Shown in pieces: positions 1-11,981 of a stretch of DNA of 64,000 bases. Origin of the DNA: Agrostemma githago (taxonomy: Eukaryota > Streptophyta > Magnoliopsida > Caryophyllales > Caryophyllaceae); contig OY288257.1 of the NCBI GenBank assembly GCA_958450325.1, positions 10,249,873-10,313,872 on the forward strand, given 5' to 3'. Both the position numbers and the translations under genes were made by a program. A model generated the notes under the pieces. That model was given only the letters and a program-made list of their open reading frames with translations, did no database searches and had not been told where the DNA came from. The number at the start of each line of letters is the position of its first letter. Position 1 is the stretch's first letter.

Positions 1-3000
1 TGACATTGGTAGCTTAAATCGATAAAGAATGAGCGTTCAGCAGTGTTGTCAAATTACAGTCCCATACTCAGAAGTCATAACAAGTAAGCACGATCATCTA
101 CTCACTCGAAAAAATAAGTCTAAAGAAGGGTCTTAAAATTGAGTTATGGTCACAAACTCACAATGACAGAATCAATTAAAGAGACAAAGTGCCACACATA
201 TCGCACCAAAGGTTTTATTGAGCCACAGTAACGCAGTCGCGGCCTATTTTTAACAGATATGCTAAAATTAAGCCATTCAACCAAGTATTACACTTGCACT
301 TCGTTCCAACTGGATGCATTAGGAGCATGCAACTCAAAGTGCTCTTCAGCCTAAATCCTCTAGTCCAAAACCATGCCCCGCTACATCCACACTTTTTATA
401 TGTTATGGTTTTTATGGGAAAGAAATTTATCTGATGAAAACATGATACAAGAAATGAGGAATTGAGGATAACAAGGAAGTTTTGCATGAGATAAATTATA
501 GAACGCCATCGAGATAAGAAAAAGTTCTGCATATACTCCCGTAGATTTTATTGACTTAGAGAAGCCAAATAAAATATCAATTGAAGTACTTCGGCAGGTC
601 TTTGGAAAGACAGATATTTCTTGAAAATATATTTACTTCAACAAGGACACATATAAGAGAGCTTGCAAGGGTGAATGAGCTACACGTTAACAGAAAAATT
701 TTCCATTACGATGGAATACACAAAGGTGTAGTTATCAGTCCTTTCTTTGCCATAATAATGTGTACGAAGGGACTTGGAACTCTAGAGGCAAACATTGGAA
801 ACTCGACGTTTTAAACTAAGAAGTAAGAGTGAATGTTAGAAGTGTAGGTTTAGCAGAAATGAAGGCACATAAACAGGAATGATCAACTTCAGAAAATTTG
901 TTGGTATACTCTTAGGAAACTTGCTGAGGAATTTGATACCAAAAGGATGGGGAATTGGGTGGAAATGTGAAGCACAAACTTAGATGTGGTTGGTCAAAGT
1001 GAAGGAGTGTCACAAGGTAAGTATGTGATCCGGACATCCGAGGAATAATTGAACTTGCATCATTATATGGCACACGGGGGTAGGCAGTAAAACAAAGACA
1101 AGTATGCTATGATTGTTGTATGGTCATACAAAAAGGTTCATTTGAGAAACGAGGCGATTACGTAGAAATTCAGAGTTATACGATGAAAAGAAAATACGAG
1201 GTAGAACTGATTAAAAACATTTGGCAATGTGAGAATTAGGCAAGTGAAGGCCCCATTACGAGACTTGGAGAATGAGGAATATATAAAGTGTGCAGGACAG
1301 AGAAAGACGTCAAGAAAACATGGATATTGTTTGTTATATGAGATTACGAGCTTCTGGGGAATGAAGAAAATATGGAGTCGGAGATGGGGCCATGGAGGTA
1401 CAGAATGTAGATAGATGATGAAGTTTGATTTTTCTTGTGAAAAAACCCTTACATTTGTATGAATATCTTATCTACTTTTTTTGTTATTCTGCGTATCAGA
1501 CTATTAGTAATGGTTTCAGAAAATATTTCATATCAATCGGCTCTAAATCATTTTAGGGTTAGGTTAAGGCTCTCTTGCTGTTAAAGTACATGAGAAAAGA
1601 CATCCTCCTAAGAGAGCAAATTGTAAATTGTTCCAAAATTTTCATCATCAAGAAACCTTCACTAAATTAACAATGTATCACAATCATGGAATATTTACTC
1701 CTGCTTCGCCTCCTTCCTTCCCACAAATCTCCTTAGTCCCTTCATCTTAACAAAAAATTACCAAGCAACCCATGTCCATCATCCTGTTATAAACTAATAA
1801 TAATGTACAGAACTTGTGTGCTCACCAAAGCTTTCGAATTCTTTGAGAAGGATTAACATTTATCCTTGATGATTATCACATTCATAGTGTTAATCAGAGC
1901 TTTCTGTGAAAACAGCTCAGCTTGAAGACATGGAAAAGCTTGATTCTATGCTAACTACTTTTAACCCCGTGCAACTTGCATGGTATGCTATTTTAAACAT
2001 TGTAATTATAATTTTTTAACATATTTGTGTTATTTTTTGAGAGATTAACATATTTAAGTTTTATCTCGTGTTATAGTTATGATTTTAGTTTATACATCAA
2101 ATTTACAATTAGGAATTTGGAAATAACAAAAAAACATTAGTATGTGACAAAATTTTACACTATAATACAGAGTAGAAAAGAAACAGTGCTACAAATTCTG
2201 AAAAAATTATTTTTCGAAACATTAGTTCTAGTACACATCTATATTTGTGGCAGATGAGAATTATCAATCCTTTCGTAGTTTCCTGAATATTGCAAGGTTT
2301 TGTTTTGTTATAGTTTTAGTTTACACAATAAAAAGTTCTACAAAATTGCATCCCATGTAGACATTAAGATTTGCATGATATAGTAAAAAACCACATTGAT
2401 ATCGACTTTACGAAATCAAATAAATGACTGATAAAAGGTGGAATTATCTAAGGAAGCCTTTTAAGTTTTAATTAACAATATTAATGATAGTTAATAAACA
2501 ATAATTAGTATTAGTAATTAAAGTAAAATACTACTTCGTACATAATAATTAACCTAAAACTAAATTAACTGAAGAAGAATGAGGTTGAGCCACGTCGCAC
2601 AACCTACAAAGGAGAAATGTAGTTGCTTTATATATAGAGGATGAGAAGGAAAATAGCATAAAAAAGCTGATGGTGGTAGTGAATAAAAAATACGAGTATA
2701 ATTTTGGTCCTCGAATAGTAAATACACACTCCGTAATTACCAAGTTTTCCCCCATTAAGGCCGCATCTTTTCTTTATGGAAACAAAGTGAACTAGTACAA
2801 ATTATAGCTTAGTTCATTTGAGAATTGGTGTGCTAGAGCCTAGAAGTAAACTTCACATCAGTAGCTAATCAATTTTTAAATTAGTTCTTTTTAACGAGAA
2901 GATATGATTGAAAACCACACAAAGCGAAGCAGAGATAAATAAAATAACTATCGTACTCTTTATTCAATGCAAATGAAGATCTACGCGCAAAGAGTAGGTC

Positions 3001-3071
3001 ATCCACTGGAAACGCATAATTTATTTACTTGAAAAAAAAATAGCGAGGATATTTTATAGACATTGGCAGCT
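1..3071. other. AT-rich region, no gene recognised
   Basis: No reading frame here resembles a known family, and the short frames have no codon structure that convinces me. The region lies downstream of the last exon I can place for the minus-strand DUF2045 gene. It may be a long intron of that gene, its missing 3' end replaced by other DNA, or intergenic DNA. I see no terminal repeats or tandem arrays in it. Confidence 0.4.
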
Positions 3072-3191
3072 CTAAATGAGAGATACAGCAATTTGGTCTG
3101 TGACAGAAGTGGAGATCATGCAGAACAGAATGTATGGACTGCACAATCTTACCCAGACTAAATGTATGAAATTAATAAATGATGATATTAC

Positions 3192-6100
3192 CACTGCGTC
3201 AATTGTGGAATCAAAGTCATCAATGGCAAAGCATATATCTGGGTAGGCTGGAACTGTTTCTGCTTCCTGAAAATGGAATACAGATTTTAATATACACACA
3301 AAAATAAAGCATAAAACATTTTATTGAAGATGGACATTACACTACAATTATACTTACCTTTCTAGCATCCAAATGGAAATTCACGCGACTTGGTGACGCG
3401 TAAACAGTCTTCACAACCTGGATGTGTGTGATTTATTAAGAACAATAAAGAAACATAAAAGCAGACCATTGACTATTGTGATGTTACTTTGGGAGTACAT
3501 ACAATATCCACAAGGTTAAATTCTCTATAAACTTTTTGAATTCTTCTAAACATTCTCATGTTGATTGATATCTAAGTATCTAACAAGCTTCATATCTCCA
3601 TAATTCTCAGAAAACATCGGTAAAGTACAGCAGAAATACCAAAACTTTAGACAGGGTGCTATATAATGGCGTCATGATAATCTGAAATTTTATATAACTA
3701 TCGTCTAACACGACGTATTGCAGGATCTAGAAGTACCTTGATGACAGCGGAATACCGATAGAAGAATGAAAAGAGCATAAGGCTGATGTCAACCAAAAGT
3801 CCAAAACGGCGCAAGGTGACTGCCGTGCAACAAATGACATAAAAAGAAGGTCTGGCGCAAACTGGAGGAATACTACTTAACCAGTCTTTCTTTTAGTTCT
3901 TTTATTATGCCATTCTCTTTACCCCTTTCCCTAGCTCTCGGTAACCATCTTTGTAAGCCATAGAAGCGGTTCATTTTACTCATATTAGTGATGAACAGAA
4001 ACTTTGACCCCTTTATTAGACAAGACTTGAGCCAAAATGGATATAAATCACTAACATTATTTAACCTAGAGAATACAACACAACTTTCAGTGAAGAAAGG
4101 AGAAAAGCAAGAAGCACACACCTTATATATAGGATTCAATGGAGTACTTTCCCCTACCCGATGGTTTTGAAGTACCTGATTGCTAACAAAGAAGCAAGAA
4201 GTACACAACTTACATATAAGATCTCATATTAATATATCATGGTTATACTCTTACATGAATAAAGTCACACAGCAAAGTGCTTTCAATAATCCATCTTGTT
4301 GTTTTCTCCTTGCTCTTTTAAATTGAAAAATATAATATTCTTAAAACATAAAGACGCATTGGAAGGCTAGAACTAAAAAATAAGGAGAACCTCCAGTTTC
4401 ATTGCACATTTAGGGGGTAGGGGTCCAAACTATAAATAAAATCATACAATGGCAGTTTTTTTTAATATGGATCCAAGGTTTTAAATTATGGTATCGGTCG
4501 CGATCGCGGACGTGGTAACGGTGTCGCGAAAACGCCCTCGACTCGACCACCGCACTCCATGTCGCGGTTATAGTGGTAATACTAATTTTACCGGCTTTTG
4601 CAGAACTTAAGATTAAATTTGTTTAGAACAGTTAATTTTATCAATGTTACATAACTTTTTACTGCTTTTCATCACGAAGTTTAGCAAGACCAAGTTAGCT
4701 CGTTCATCTAGGCTTTATCACGGGCTGTATCGGGTTGAGTGGCCTGCTACACGTTATAACTTGGCCGATACTTTCCTATTTTAAACCTACCCAATATTTC
4801 TCGGGATATCTCGTATCGGTGGCCTTTGATACCGAAACATTTCAGGCGATACATCACATATCGGCAGAGATTTTAAACCAAGTATGAATCCTTAATAATC
4901 TAAACCGAATTGGTGTTACAACATGGTTGGCAGAGAGATCACCGAAAGTTTTTATATCTCCAATCCTCCCTCTGCATTCTACAAACTCGAACTTCGTTCT
5001 TGATACTGAATCGAACACCAAAACATGCAATAATGAGTTGTAAAGACCATCGATTACTTTGAAAAGGAAGGGGGAAAAGGCACTGATGAACTTCCACAGC
5101 CAGCAGGAACTAATCTGGTGCCATAGATGGAGATATATACTAGCACAAAAAAAAAACAGGATACACTAATAGAGATAGTAAGGTAGGGTACCTGCAAATA
5201 GCTACAGTTACTGTGAATGAAGTATGTGCAATTAGATTCAGATAAAATGATCGCCTCCAATCCACCTCCAACACATTGTCACCAACCATACTATCTAGCT
5301 GCAAGAAGAAATTTAAATACTAAAGGGTAGGCAATGCACAATGACATAAATACTTATGCGATCCCACATATAAAAAAGCTACCCCTACAACCAGGATAAG
5401 GAAGCCCGGGCATATGCACCCTCCTTCACAATAGCACTGGACTTTTCAATTACTCCTGATCAAGAACAGTATAACCACGTACGAACATAACGACATCCCT
5501 CGAGTACCTCAAAATAGACAGGATAATAGGGGTCATAAGTATGTAACATGACCACTATGTTGAAGCATAAAGAGATTCACTGTCATAAAAATTACGGAGT
5601 ACAAAGCTTTGACCACCATTTGTAGTCAGAACATACAGAAATGCCAAAATAGCAATGAATAATTCGCTGTTAAAATGGATGAATGAACACATAGGTAAAG
5701 GATTTGGGTTAGGCTTTTACCTTAGATGCCAACCTGCGTACAAAATAAGAAGGATTGGCATTTGACTCCTCGCTAGAACTGACCCCATCTAAGCCCTACA
5801 CAGATATTGAAGACATAACCATGAATATACAAACAAGACAAATTCCTGGGTGAGAAATATTAAGGCGATTCAAAAGCACACAGACACGCATCAAGCACCA
5901 TTTTCTTGACAAAAAAAACGAGGTCATCATCCTGACGTCCCCTTGATTCTTTGGCTTCGATGAAGTAGAGATTTAAAACATCGTGCCAAAACCTTTGATC
6001 CATTTCGATGTCTGATGCATCCTCCTCATCAACTATAGTTTTACCCAATAAATTTGAGTGCTTTTTCACCACACCCAACAACTCTTGCCTTCAAAACATC

Positions 6101-7626
6101 ATCAAACAAAGCACAATGAGCAGCTTATTCAAAACTCAAAAGACAGAAACTGGATCTCTCCCAGGTTGATCTTAAGAAAGTGTTAACTGGCAGCAAATAA
6201 AGGAATTATAGTTCAACCTCATTCAGTTAAGTTAAGTTACGCCTCATTAATTTTAGCTAGTGAAAGTAGTCTATTTAGTTCAATTGAGTTAAGGCTCATT
6301 CGGTTAAGTCAACTTAATTCCCATTCAATTTATTTCAGTACGAAAGAACAGGGAACTTATTTAGTGCTCGAATAAGATGAAGTAGGACAGTGAAAGGGAA
6401 AGTGAAAGTGAATGGTTATCAGCCCACCTCAACGAAGTAGGACAAGTATGAAGTATCTCAAAAATTAGCCATAAACAGTACATACAGCAAGTCAGGTGTC
6501 TCGAATGGAGCGGTTATAGTCTACCAAATAATTACACCTTAAAACAAATACTACACAAGTTCAAGAAGGAAATTCGACCTCCATTTAATTCAAAAGAATT
6601 CAAAGGGAGAATCTGACTTGAAGTCCAACATCACAAAGGAAGTAGCAAAATAAGAACAGTAAGGTCAGAAAATACTAATTTCAGAATAACTGGACAGAAC
6701 ACACAAAAGAATCAATCACATGGTACTAGCTTCTCCTAGTATAAACCCAAAGTTGGACAAGAGTACGAAAAACCATTCCTGGAAAACTCAAACACATTTT
6801 GAGGAAATAACCAACCAGAAAAAACATAAAGATGCTGAAATGTGATCTTCAGTTTTCTCTTCATAGTGCTTGCGAAAAAGGTCTTTTCATCGCAATAATA
6901 TACAGGGCATGTGCAGATAGAATACTCAAAAAGCGTTATCAGTCATTGCCGACTCATACGACCGGTTTACAAACTCATACAAGAACATATACAAATTTCT
7001 ATCTCCAACATGGACATATTTTCTAAGTTCATAATACACACTAATGACGATTTTCAGTGCTCAAGTCATCAACATCACAGCCATTCATCCTAGCAGTCAG
7101 TTAACTGCCAATGTGTCAGCAACTGCCAGTATTAATATCAGATTCACACACTTGCTTTATGTTATTGCTCTCCTTTCTCAACCGCTGACAAACTCAAATC
7201 GCAATCGCAATCGCAACTGCAAAGACATTCATCTATGCTATATCCAAAACCTTGACTTAAAAAATGATCTTGTTTAAGTCTAGTTACCTGACCTAACGAG
7301 ATAAATCACTAGTTATACGATAATCCGGAAGCTATCTGAACTCAAATAAAATCAATTAATTCGTATCATCAACCTAGCTGAGGAGTTTCAGAAGCATAGC
7401 ACCGTGATGTGCAAGATTCTCCGCCAAATTGATGAAAAAACTTAAGGACTCGAGCAAAATCGATAAATTCATATGATTCAAATTGCCGATAGTTCAGAAG
7501 TATGGCACCGCCATACCTAAGCTTAATTACATGATTTACTGACAAACTGATCGCAAAATAAGAAGAGCAAGTAAATTGAGGAGATGATTGGTACCTAGAA
7601 GGAGTTCCACCGCCATGAGAGAACAT
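3192..7626 (-). CDS. KIAA0930/DUF2045-family protein, seven 5' exons (partial gene)
   Basis: Split plant gene of unknown function, related to animal KIAA0930 (DUF2045). Coding exons read on the minus strand are 7626-7597 (MFSHGGGTPS plus the first two bases of an Arg codon), about 6090-5900, 5795-5721, 5298-5192, 4182-4122, 3417-3358 and 3266-3192. Each has AG/GT borders and the phases join without a break. Exon 2 carries FWHDVLNLYFIEAKES followed by GRQDDDLVFFVKK, which parallels the human protein's Phe-Trp start and RQDDMLFYVRR block. Exon 4 has VDWRRSFYLNLIAHTSF and VTVAIC. Exons 6-7 contain VYASPSRVNFHLDARK and YPDICFAIDDFDSTIDAV, matching the human VFASPS and YPNIFFMIDSF blocks. The start ATG at 7626 opens a short first exon, as expected. 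The C-terminal half was not found in the 3.2 kb to the left, so the gene either continues outside the window behind a long intron or is truncated. Family assignment is from remembered similarity; no biochemical role is known. Confidence 0.82.
4474..4886. mobile_element. MITE-like inverted-repeat insertion in an intron
   Basis: The block between exons 5 and 4 of the DUF2045 gene starts GGTTTTAAATT and ends ATTTTAAACC, an imperfect terminal inverted repeat about 410 bp apart. Inside it is unusually CpG-rich near the left end (GGTCGCGATCGCGG) compared with the AT-rich intron around it. CCAAG-like flanks may be a target duplication, but they overlap the termini. It looks like a small hAT- or Mutator-type non-autonomous element; the superfamily is not settled. 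Confidence 0.45.
6215..6345. repeat. AACTGAAT/ATTCAGTT low-complexity tract in an intron
   Basis: Irregular repeats of words such as TTCAGTTAAG, TTCAATTGAGTTAAG and TTCGGTTAAGTC fill the stretch. The complementary motif reappears at about 7985-8070, so the two tracts are in opposite orientation. It may be a small dispersed repeat or just a simple-sequence expansion. Confidence 0.4.
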
Positions 7627-8128
7627 AGTTGGCGATTTCCGATTAAAAAAATGGCGGAATTCTCAGAGTTAGGGAAGTAAATGAGTTTCAGAAGAGAGGA
7701 ATAATTGGGAGCAGTGACTTGTGTTGTGTGAGGATGAGAGAAATGTCCTAACGGTCTGGCAAGCTACGTTGGCATGCCGTCACTTCCGTTCTCTTTAATC
7801 CGGAGTCGACACCCCAATGGCGCAGTTGGGTCAATACTTTCTTTGGGGGATGGGTTTGGGTCGCTTACGTCCGGGTTTGGTTACCTTTGCTTTTCGTTGG
7901 CCTAATCTAGATTCTAGATTATCATTACATTATTCGATCTGTTTTTTATTATTATTTTATGCTCTGTAAGGCTATGTGTTTTTGAACTTAACTGAAACTG
8001 ATTGAATTGAATTTAACTTAACTGAATTGAAGTGAACTGAACTAAACTAAATTGAATAAGTCTGATCTGAACTTAATTATGATTATATAATTCACTATAA
8101 TCATAAATATGTTATAATCACTCGCCGC
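7627..8128 (-). promoter_or_regulatory. 5' flank and presumed promoter of the DUF2045 gene
   Basis: This is the sequence upstream of the start codon at 7626. It should hold the 5' untranslated region and promoter. No TATA box can be assigned with confidence. A low-complexity tract of AACTGAATTGAA-type words lies at about 7985-8070, and a related tract sits in the gene's first intron at about 6215-6330. Confidence 0.35.
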
Positions 8129-8989
8129 TTGAGGCACAATCTCAACCATTAGATTAAAATCAAATTAAAGGCTAAGATTAAAACAAAAACTCATACATAA
8201 AAAAAATTTCCCCAATTTTTTTTCCCGGGGAAAAAAATCGATATTTTTCGGAAAAAATTTAATTTTTTTTTTCCGGAAACAAAAAAATTTTGGAATATTT
8301 TTTTCCAAAAAAAATATTTTTTTTCCGAAAAAAAAAAAATCGGAAATTTTTTTTCCAAAAAAATTTTTTTTTTCCCGAAAAAAAAAAAATCAGAATTTAA
8401 AATAAAATTGGTATATATAAAAACAATTTCAGTGTACATAATAACTGTTTTAAGGTAAGTGTATATATGTTAATTAATTGGTGTACATAGTAACCATTTG
8501 AGTGTATATAACAATAACTATTTTACTGTATATATATTTAGTTTTTAAGTGTGTATATGTATGTAGTGAGTTTAATAGCGTATATAATGAGTTTTTAGTG
8601 TATATAACAGTTATTTTGATGTATGTTCCATTGTTGATTAACTGATGTACATATTAATTATTTGGGTGTATATAACAATTATTTTACTGTATATATTGAG
8701 TTCTTAAGTGTATATATTCAGTGAGTTTAATAGCGTATATAATGAGTTTTTTTAGTGTATATAACAGTTATTTTGATGTATGTTCCATTGTTGATTAATT
8801 GGTGTACATAATAACTATTTGAGTGTATATAACATTTTTTTATTTGAGTGTATATAACATTTTTTTTACTGTATATATTGAGTGTGTATATAGTGAGTTT
8901 AATAACGTATATAATGAGTTTTTTAGTGTATATAACACTTATTTGGATGTATGTCTCATCTTAATCTAATGGTCTAGATTGTGCCTCAA
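8129..8989. mobile_element. Short inverted-repeat element with internal direct repeats
   Basis: The arms 8129-8160 and 8958-8989 are reverse complements over 32 nt with about three mismatches; both contain GATTGTGCCTCAA in the right-arm reading. Between them lie homopolymer-rich DNA (8200-8400) and direct repeats built on AGTGAGTTTAATAGCGTATATAAT at about 8566, 8716 and 8896 (150-180 bp apart). No coding capacity. The outer right side (8990-9028) runs into a TA array and may be the true terminus. A non-autonomous DNA element is the best reading. Confidence 0.5.
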
Positions 8990-9026
8990 TGGGTGTAAGG
9001 AGTTACCCTGCCTCACCGGAGTTACT

Positions 9027-9028
<2 letters not shown>

Positions 9029-9058
<30 letters not shown>
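9029..9058. repeat. (TA)n microsatellite
   Basis: About 15 TA units at the junction between the 8.1-kb inverted-repeat element and the FAR1-fragment element A. Confidence 0.9.
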
Positions 9059-9060
<2 letters not shown>

Positions 9061-9351
9061 ATATAGAGTAAGGCTCTTATGAGTCCTTTACTCTTTGTGA
9101 GTTCCTAAGTCCTCATCCCATCCATTGGATGGGATGAGAATGGATGGACAAGATGCATCCATTAAAAAAAAAGAAGGAAGATTTACGTTCCTAAAATAAC
9201 TCACAAGAATTTAGGAAACAATAACTTCCTATCATTCACGTTCATTATCACGTTCAATTTTCATTTCACGTTCATTCACACCTAAAAAAAAAAAAAAAAC
9301 TCTGATTCATTCACGCTCATTCATCGATTTTGAACTCGAAATTCTGCTACA

Positions 9352-10408
9352 ATGGATTCAATGACCGCATCATCGTCTTCAACGGTTGATAAGCAACTAA
9401 TCGAGTATAACAATGGTGAGTTTCAGTGTTTCATTCACGTTTTTATTCGTTTTTTCTTCATGGATTTCAATAGTCATATTGTTTTCAATTTGCGTTTTCA
9501 TATCAATGTTTTATCGCGTCGAATTGCGTTTTTTTTACGTCGATCTTCATGTTTATAGTGCTTTCATTGTCATTTCGTATCACAGTTTCGTATCAATTTG
9601 CGTTTTTTTGATGTCATTGCGTTTTGATATCACAGTTTCGTATCAATGGTATTTTGATATCTCGATCTCTATAGATTACAGGTCTTTATGTTTTTTATTA
9701 AAATTTTCCCTGATCCATTGATTCTATTTTTTTGATTTCAGTTAACGCAAATTCGTCGTTGAAGTAACATGCCTTATGAGTTAAAGTAACACTTAATTGC
9801 AATTACAGTAACACAAATGAACGTTCAGAAAAAGGGTTTTTATGATATGCTAGAGTAACGTATTGTACACGTTAGGGTAACACCACTTATGAATTACAGT
9901 AACACATTATTTGCATTGATGTAACGCTGTTTGATTTTGTGCAGGTAGTTGCGCCAGAGATGCGAACGCACAAGACAACACTGGAAAAGGTGGAATTTAA
10001 TTCGTTTGATTAATTATGGATTAATATTATGGTTCCTTGATATTATTGTTTCACCGATATTATTGTTTTGATTTATGTTGAAGCATACATGGCATTGAAG
10101 TAACACAAGTAATGAATTACAGTAATACCTAATTTTAATTAGAGTAAATTTTAATTAGAATAACACAAAAATGTAACACTAAAAAAGGGTTTTTGGCGCT
10201 GACGTTGGAGTAACATCTTTTTAGAGTTAAAGTAACGCAACTTAGGAGTTACAGTAACACTTTTGCCCATGGGCCTGACTTTTCTTAATTTTTGGCAGGA
10301 AGCATTGGTAAAGAGCCGAATGCACAGGAATGGTGCAGAGATGTGGGTGAGATTTTCACTCCGTACTGAAGAAGACACAGAGGAAGACGAGGATGAACAA
10401 GTGTTTTG
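9352..10408 (+). pseudogene. FAR1-related gene fragment (exons 1-3, truncated)
   Basis: Three exons with good splice borders can be read: 9352-9415 (MDSMTASSSSTVDKQLIEYN and the next Asn), 9945-9989 and 10299-10369. Their phases fit (1, then 1). The last reads NAQEWCRDVGEIFTPY and stops at TGA 10367-10369. In copy B the same EWCRxVGE segment leads directly into a FAR1 DNA-binding domain, so copy A has lost that domain. An acidic stretch, EEDTEEDEDEQVF, follows in another frame at about 10370-10408 and parallels the acidic tail in copy B. FAR1 proteins are transcription factors descended from MULE transposases. Probably non-functional. Confidence 0.5.
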
Positions 10409-11300
10409 ATAATACTCGTGTTCTTTGACATTACAAGAATTTTTTCGTTTTTCCTGGTTTACACGAAAAACTAATGTTGTACACATTTTTGCAATTAACA
10501 CTATATTTATTTAATAAATGTGTTTTTGGTTAGAGTAACATCTCATGTGCGTTGAAGTAACACTATTAATTTGTTACAGTAACAGAAAAAATGCATTGTA
10601 GTAACTGAGGACAGCAGTGTTGTTCATTCATTGAAAGAGTATCAATATTGGTGATTGCAATATCATTGTACTAACGACATTAATCACTTAAAGTAACATA
10701 ATTTGTTCATTAAAGTAACACACACAGTGCTTCGGTGTAACACACAGATTGTGAGACCAAAGAAAATTGTGTTAATTTCAATAATCCCCATAGTAACACC
10801 AACAGTGAATTAGAGGAACAGGTGCAGCTGGTCATTGTAACAGAGTTTCACAGCTTCAATGTATTGGTGATAGTCAAAATACCAATGTAATTAGACAGGT
10901 AACTAAAGAATAGAGACCATTAAATCGTAGTTACAAAAGAGATGACATGATTCAGTAAACACGCTATTTTTTTCGGCCCTTTGTTGGCTTGCTCTTGGGA
11001 CCGTCGATGATTTTTTGTCTAGTGTTCTCATACTTGGCTACGTTTTCCAACAATTGCGATCGCACAGTGTTCCTGTCTGCCAATAGAAGTGTGGAGTAAC
11101 ATAAGAAGCAGAATAGAGTAACAAATGTACACAATTGAGGGTTTACAAGGATTCAAAGTATCACGAAGATGAGAGTTAAAGTAACACCTCTTATGCATTA
11201 CAGTAACACATGGTTGTCTTTGAAATAACACCGTACATCAAACACAGTAACGAAGCACCCCTTACAGTAACACATCAAGTTTATTACAGTAACAGCGTAT
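9740..11300 (+). repeat. Degenerate GTAACA-motif array, copy A
   Basis: Dozens of copies of words such as TTACAGTAACAC, TTAAAGTAACAC and TTAGAGTAACA occur at irregular 20-40 bp spacing, in introns of the FAR1 fragment and downstream of it. All are in the same orientation here. The same motif, partly inverted, fills copy B. It is not a simple microsatellite because the sequence between motifs varies. Confidence 0.7.
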
Positions 11301-11479
11301 GTGAATTCAATTACACGAAACAGATGAAAACCCAGATAACAAAACAGTCTTCAATGAAAAAAATTAATTATATGGCACAGACGCAACAAAATTAATGAAT
11401 CAATAATTAGCGAAAGAGGTAATGAAATATAACACAGATGTAAACAAAACCTAGATCTTCAGTAAAATAATAACCTTGC

Positions 11480-11740
11480 TCGAGTTGAGGACAGCGATTG
11501 AATTGAGTTGAGCGACAGAGTTCAGTTGAGCGAGTGCTCGAGAATCCTAGAGTTGAGTGAGCGATTAAGTTGAGTTGAAGGATTGAGTGCGAGTTGAAGA
11601 ATTGAGTGCTCGGGTATGCCTGAGTTGAGCGCAAAAGTTGAAGTTGAAGTTGAGCGATTGAGTTTGAGTTGAGCGTTTGAGTGTAAGGCTGTGCTTGAGT
11701 TGAGCGAAAAAATTGAGCGAGATGAGAGAAGAGATGAAGA
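11480..11740. repeat. GAGTTGAGCGATTGA minisatellite
   Basis: Imperfect tandem copies of a 13-16-bp unit related to GAGTTGAGCGATTGA near the right end of element copy A. Frames read through it are shadow frames rich in Ser and Thr. Confidence 0.6.
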
Positions 11741-11981
11741 TGAAGGGTTTTCTTAAACGGGCGTTTGAATGCAAAAAAAAATAAATGAGATGAGAGAGAA
11801 GGTTGCAGTTGGCGCTAATCTAGGAAGGAAGAGGATTTTTTTATTTTTTTTTCCAAAATTTGGTAGTTGCTACCTTAATTAGCATATGCAATCTCAACCA
11901 TTCATCTTGTTTAGATCAATGGCTAAGAATAGGACTCATGGACTCAAAAAAGAAAAAGGGACTGACTTGATCCTTCCCATT

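Larger units (their letters stand above)
9059..11981 (+). mobile_element. FAR1-fragment (MULE-related) element, copy A
   Basis: The unit starts after a TA array with AGAGTAAGGCTCTTATGAG and ends at CTTGATCCTTCCC, where an LTR begins. The left end and the reverse complement of the right end are loosely alike (AAGG..TC..GAGTCC), suggesting degenerate terminal inverted repeats. Copy B at 23391-25831 is the same family in reverse: both share the ends, the GATGCATC(T/C)-type subterminal words, and a first exon encoding a Ser-rich start followed by TVDxQxIxYNN. It contains fragments of a FAR1-like gene and a long array of GTAACA motifs. It is non-autonomous; no transposase core was found. Confidence 0.55.

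Noticed and set aside
581..1414. Small plus-strand frames in the first 1.5 kb as genes
   Set aside because: No recognisable domain, no splice continuity, and composition like the surrounding DNA.
10151..10501. Ser-rich minus-strand frame opposite the FAR1 fragment of copy A
   Set aside because: It is antisense to the acidic GAAGAC/GAGGAC tract of the FAR1-like gene and to the GTAACA array.
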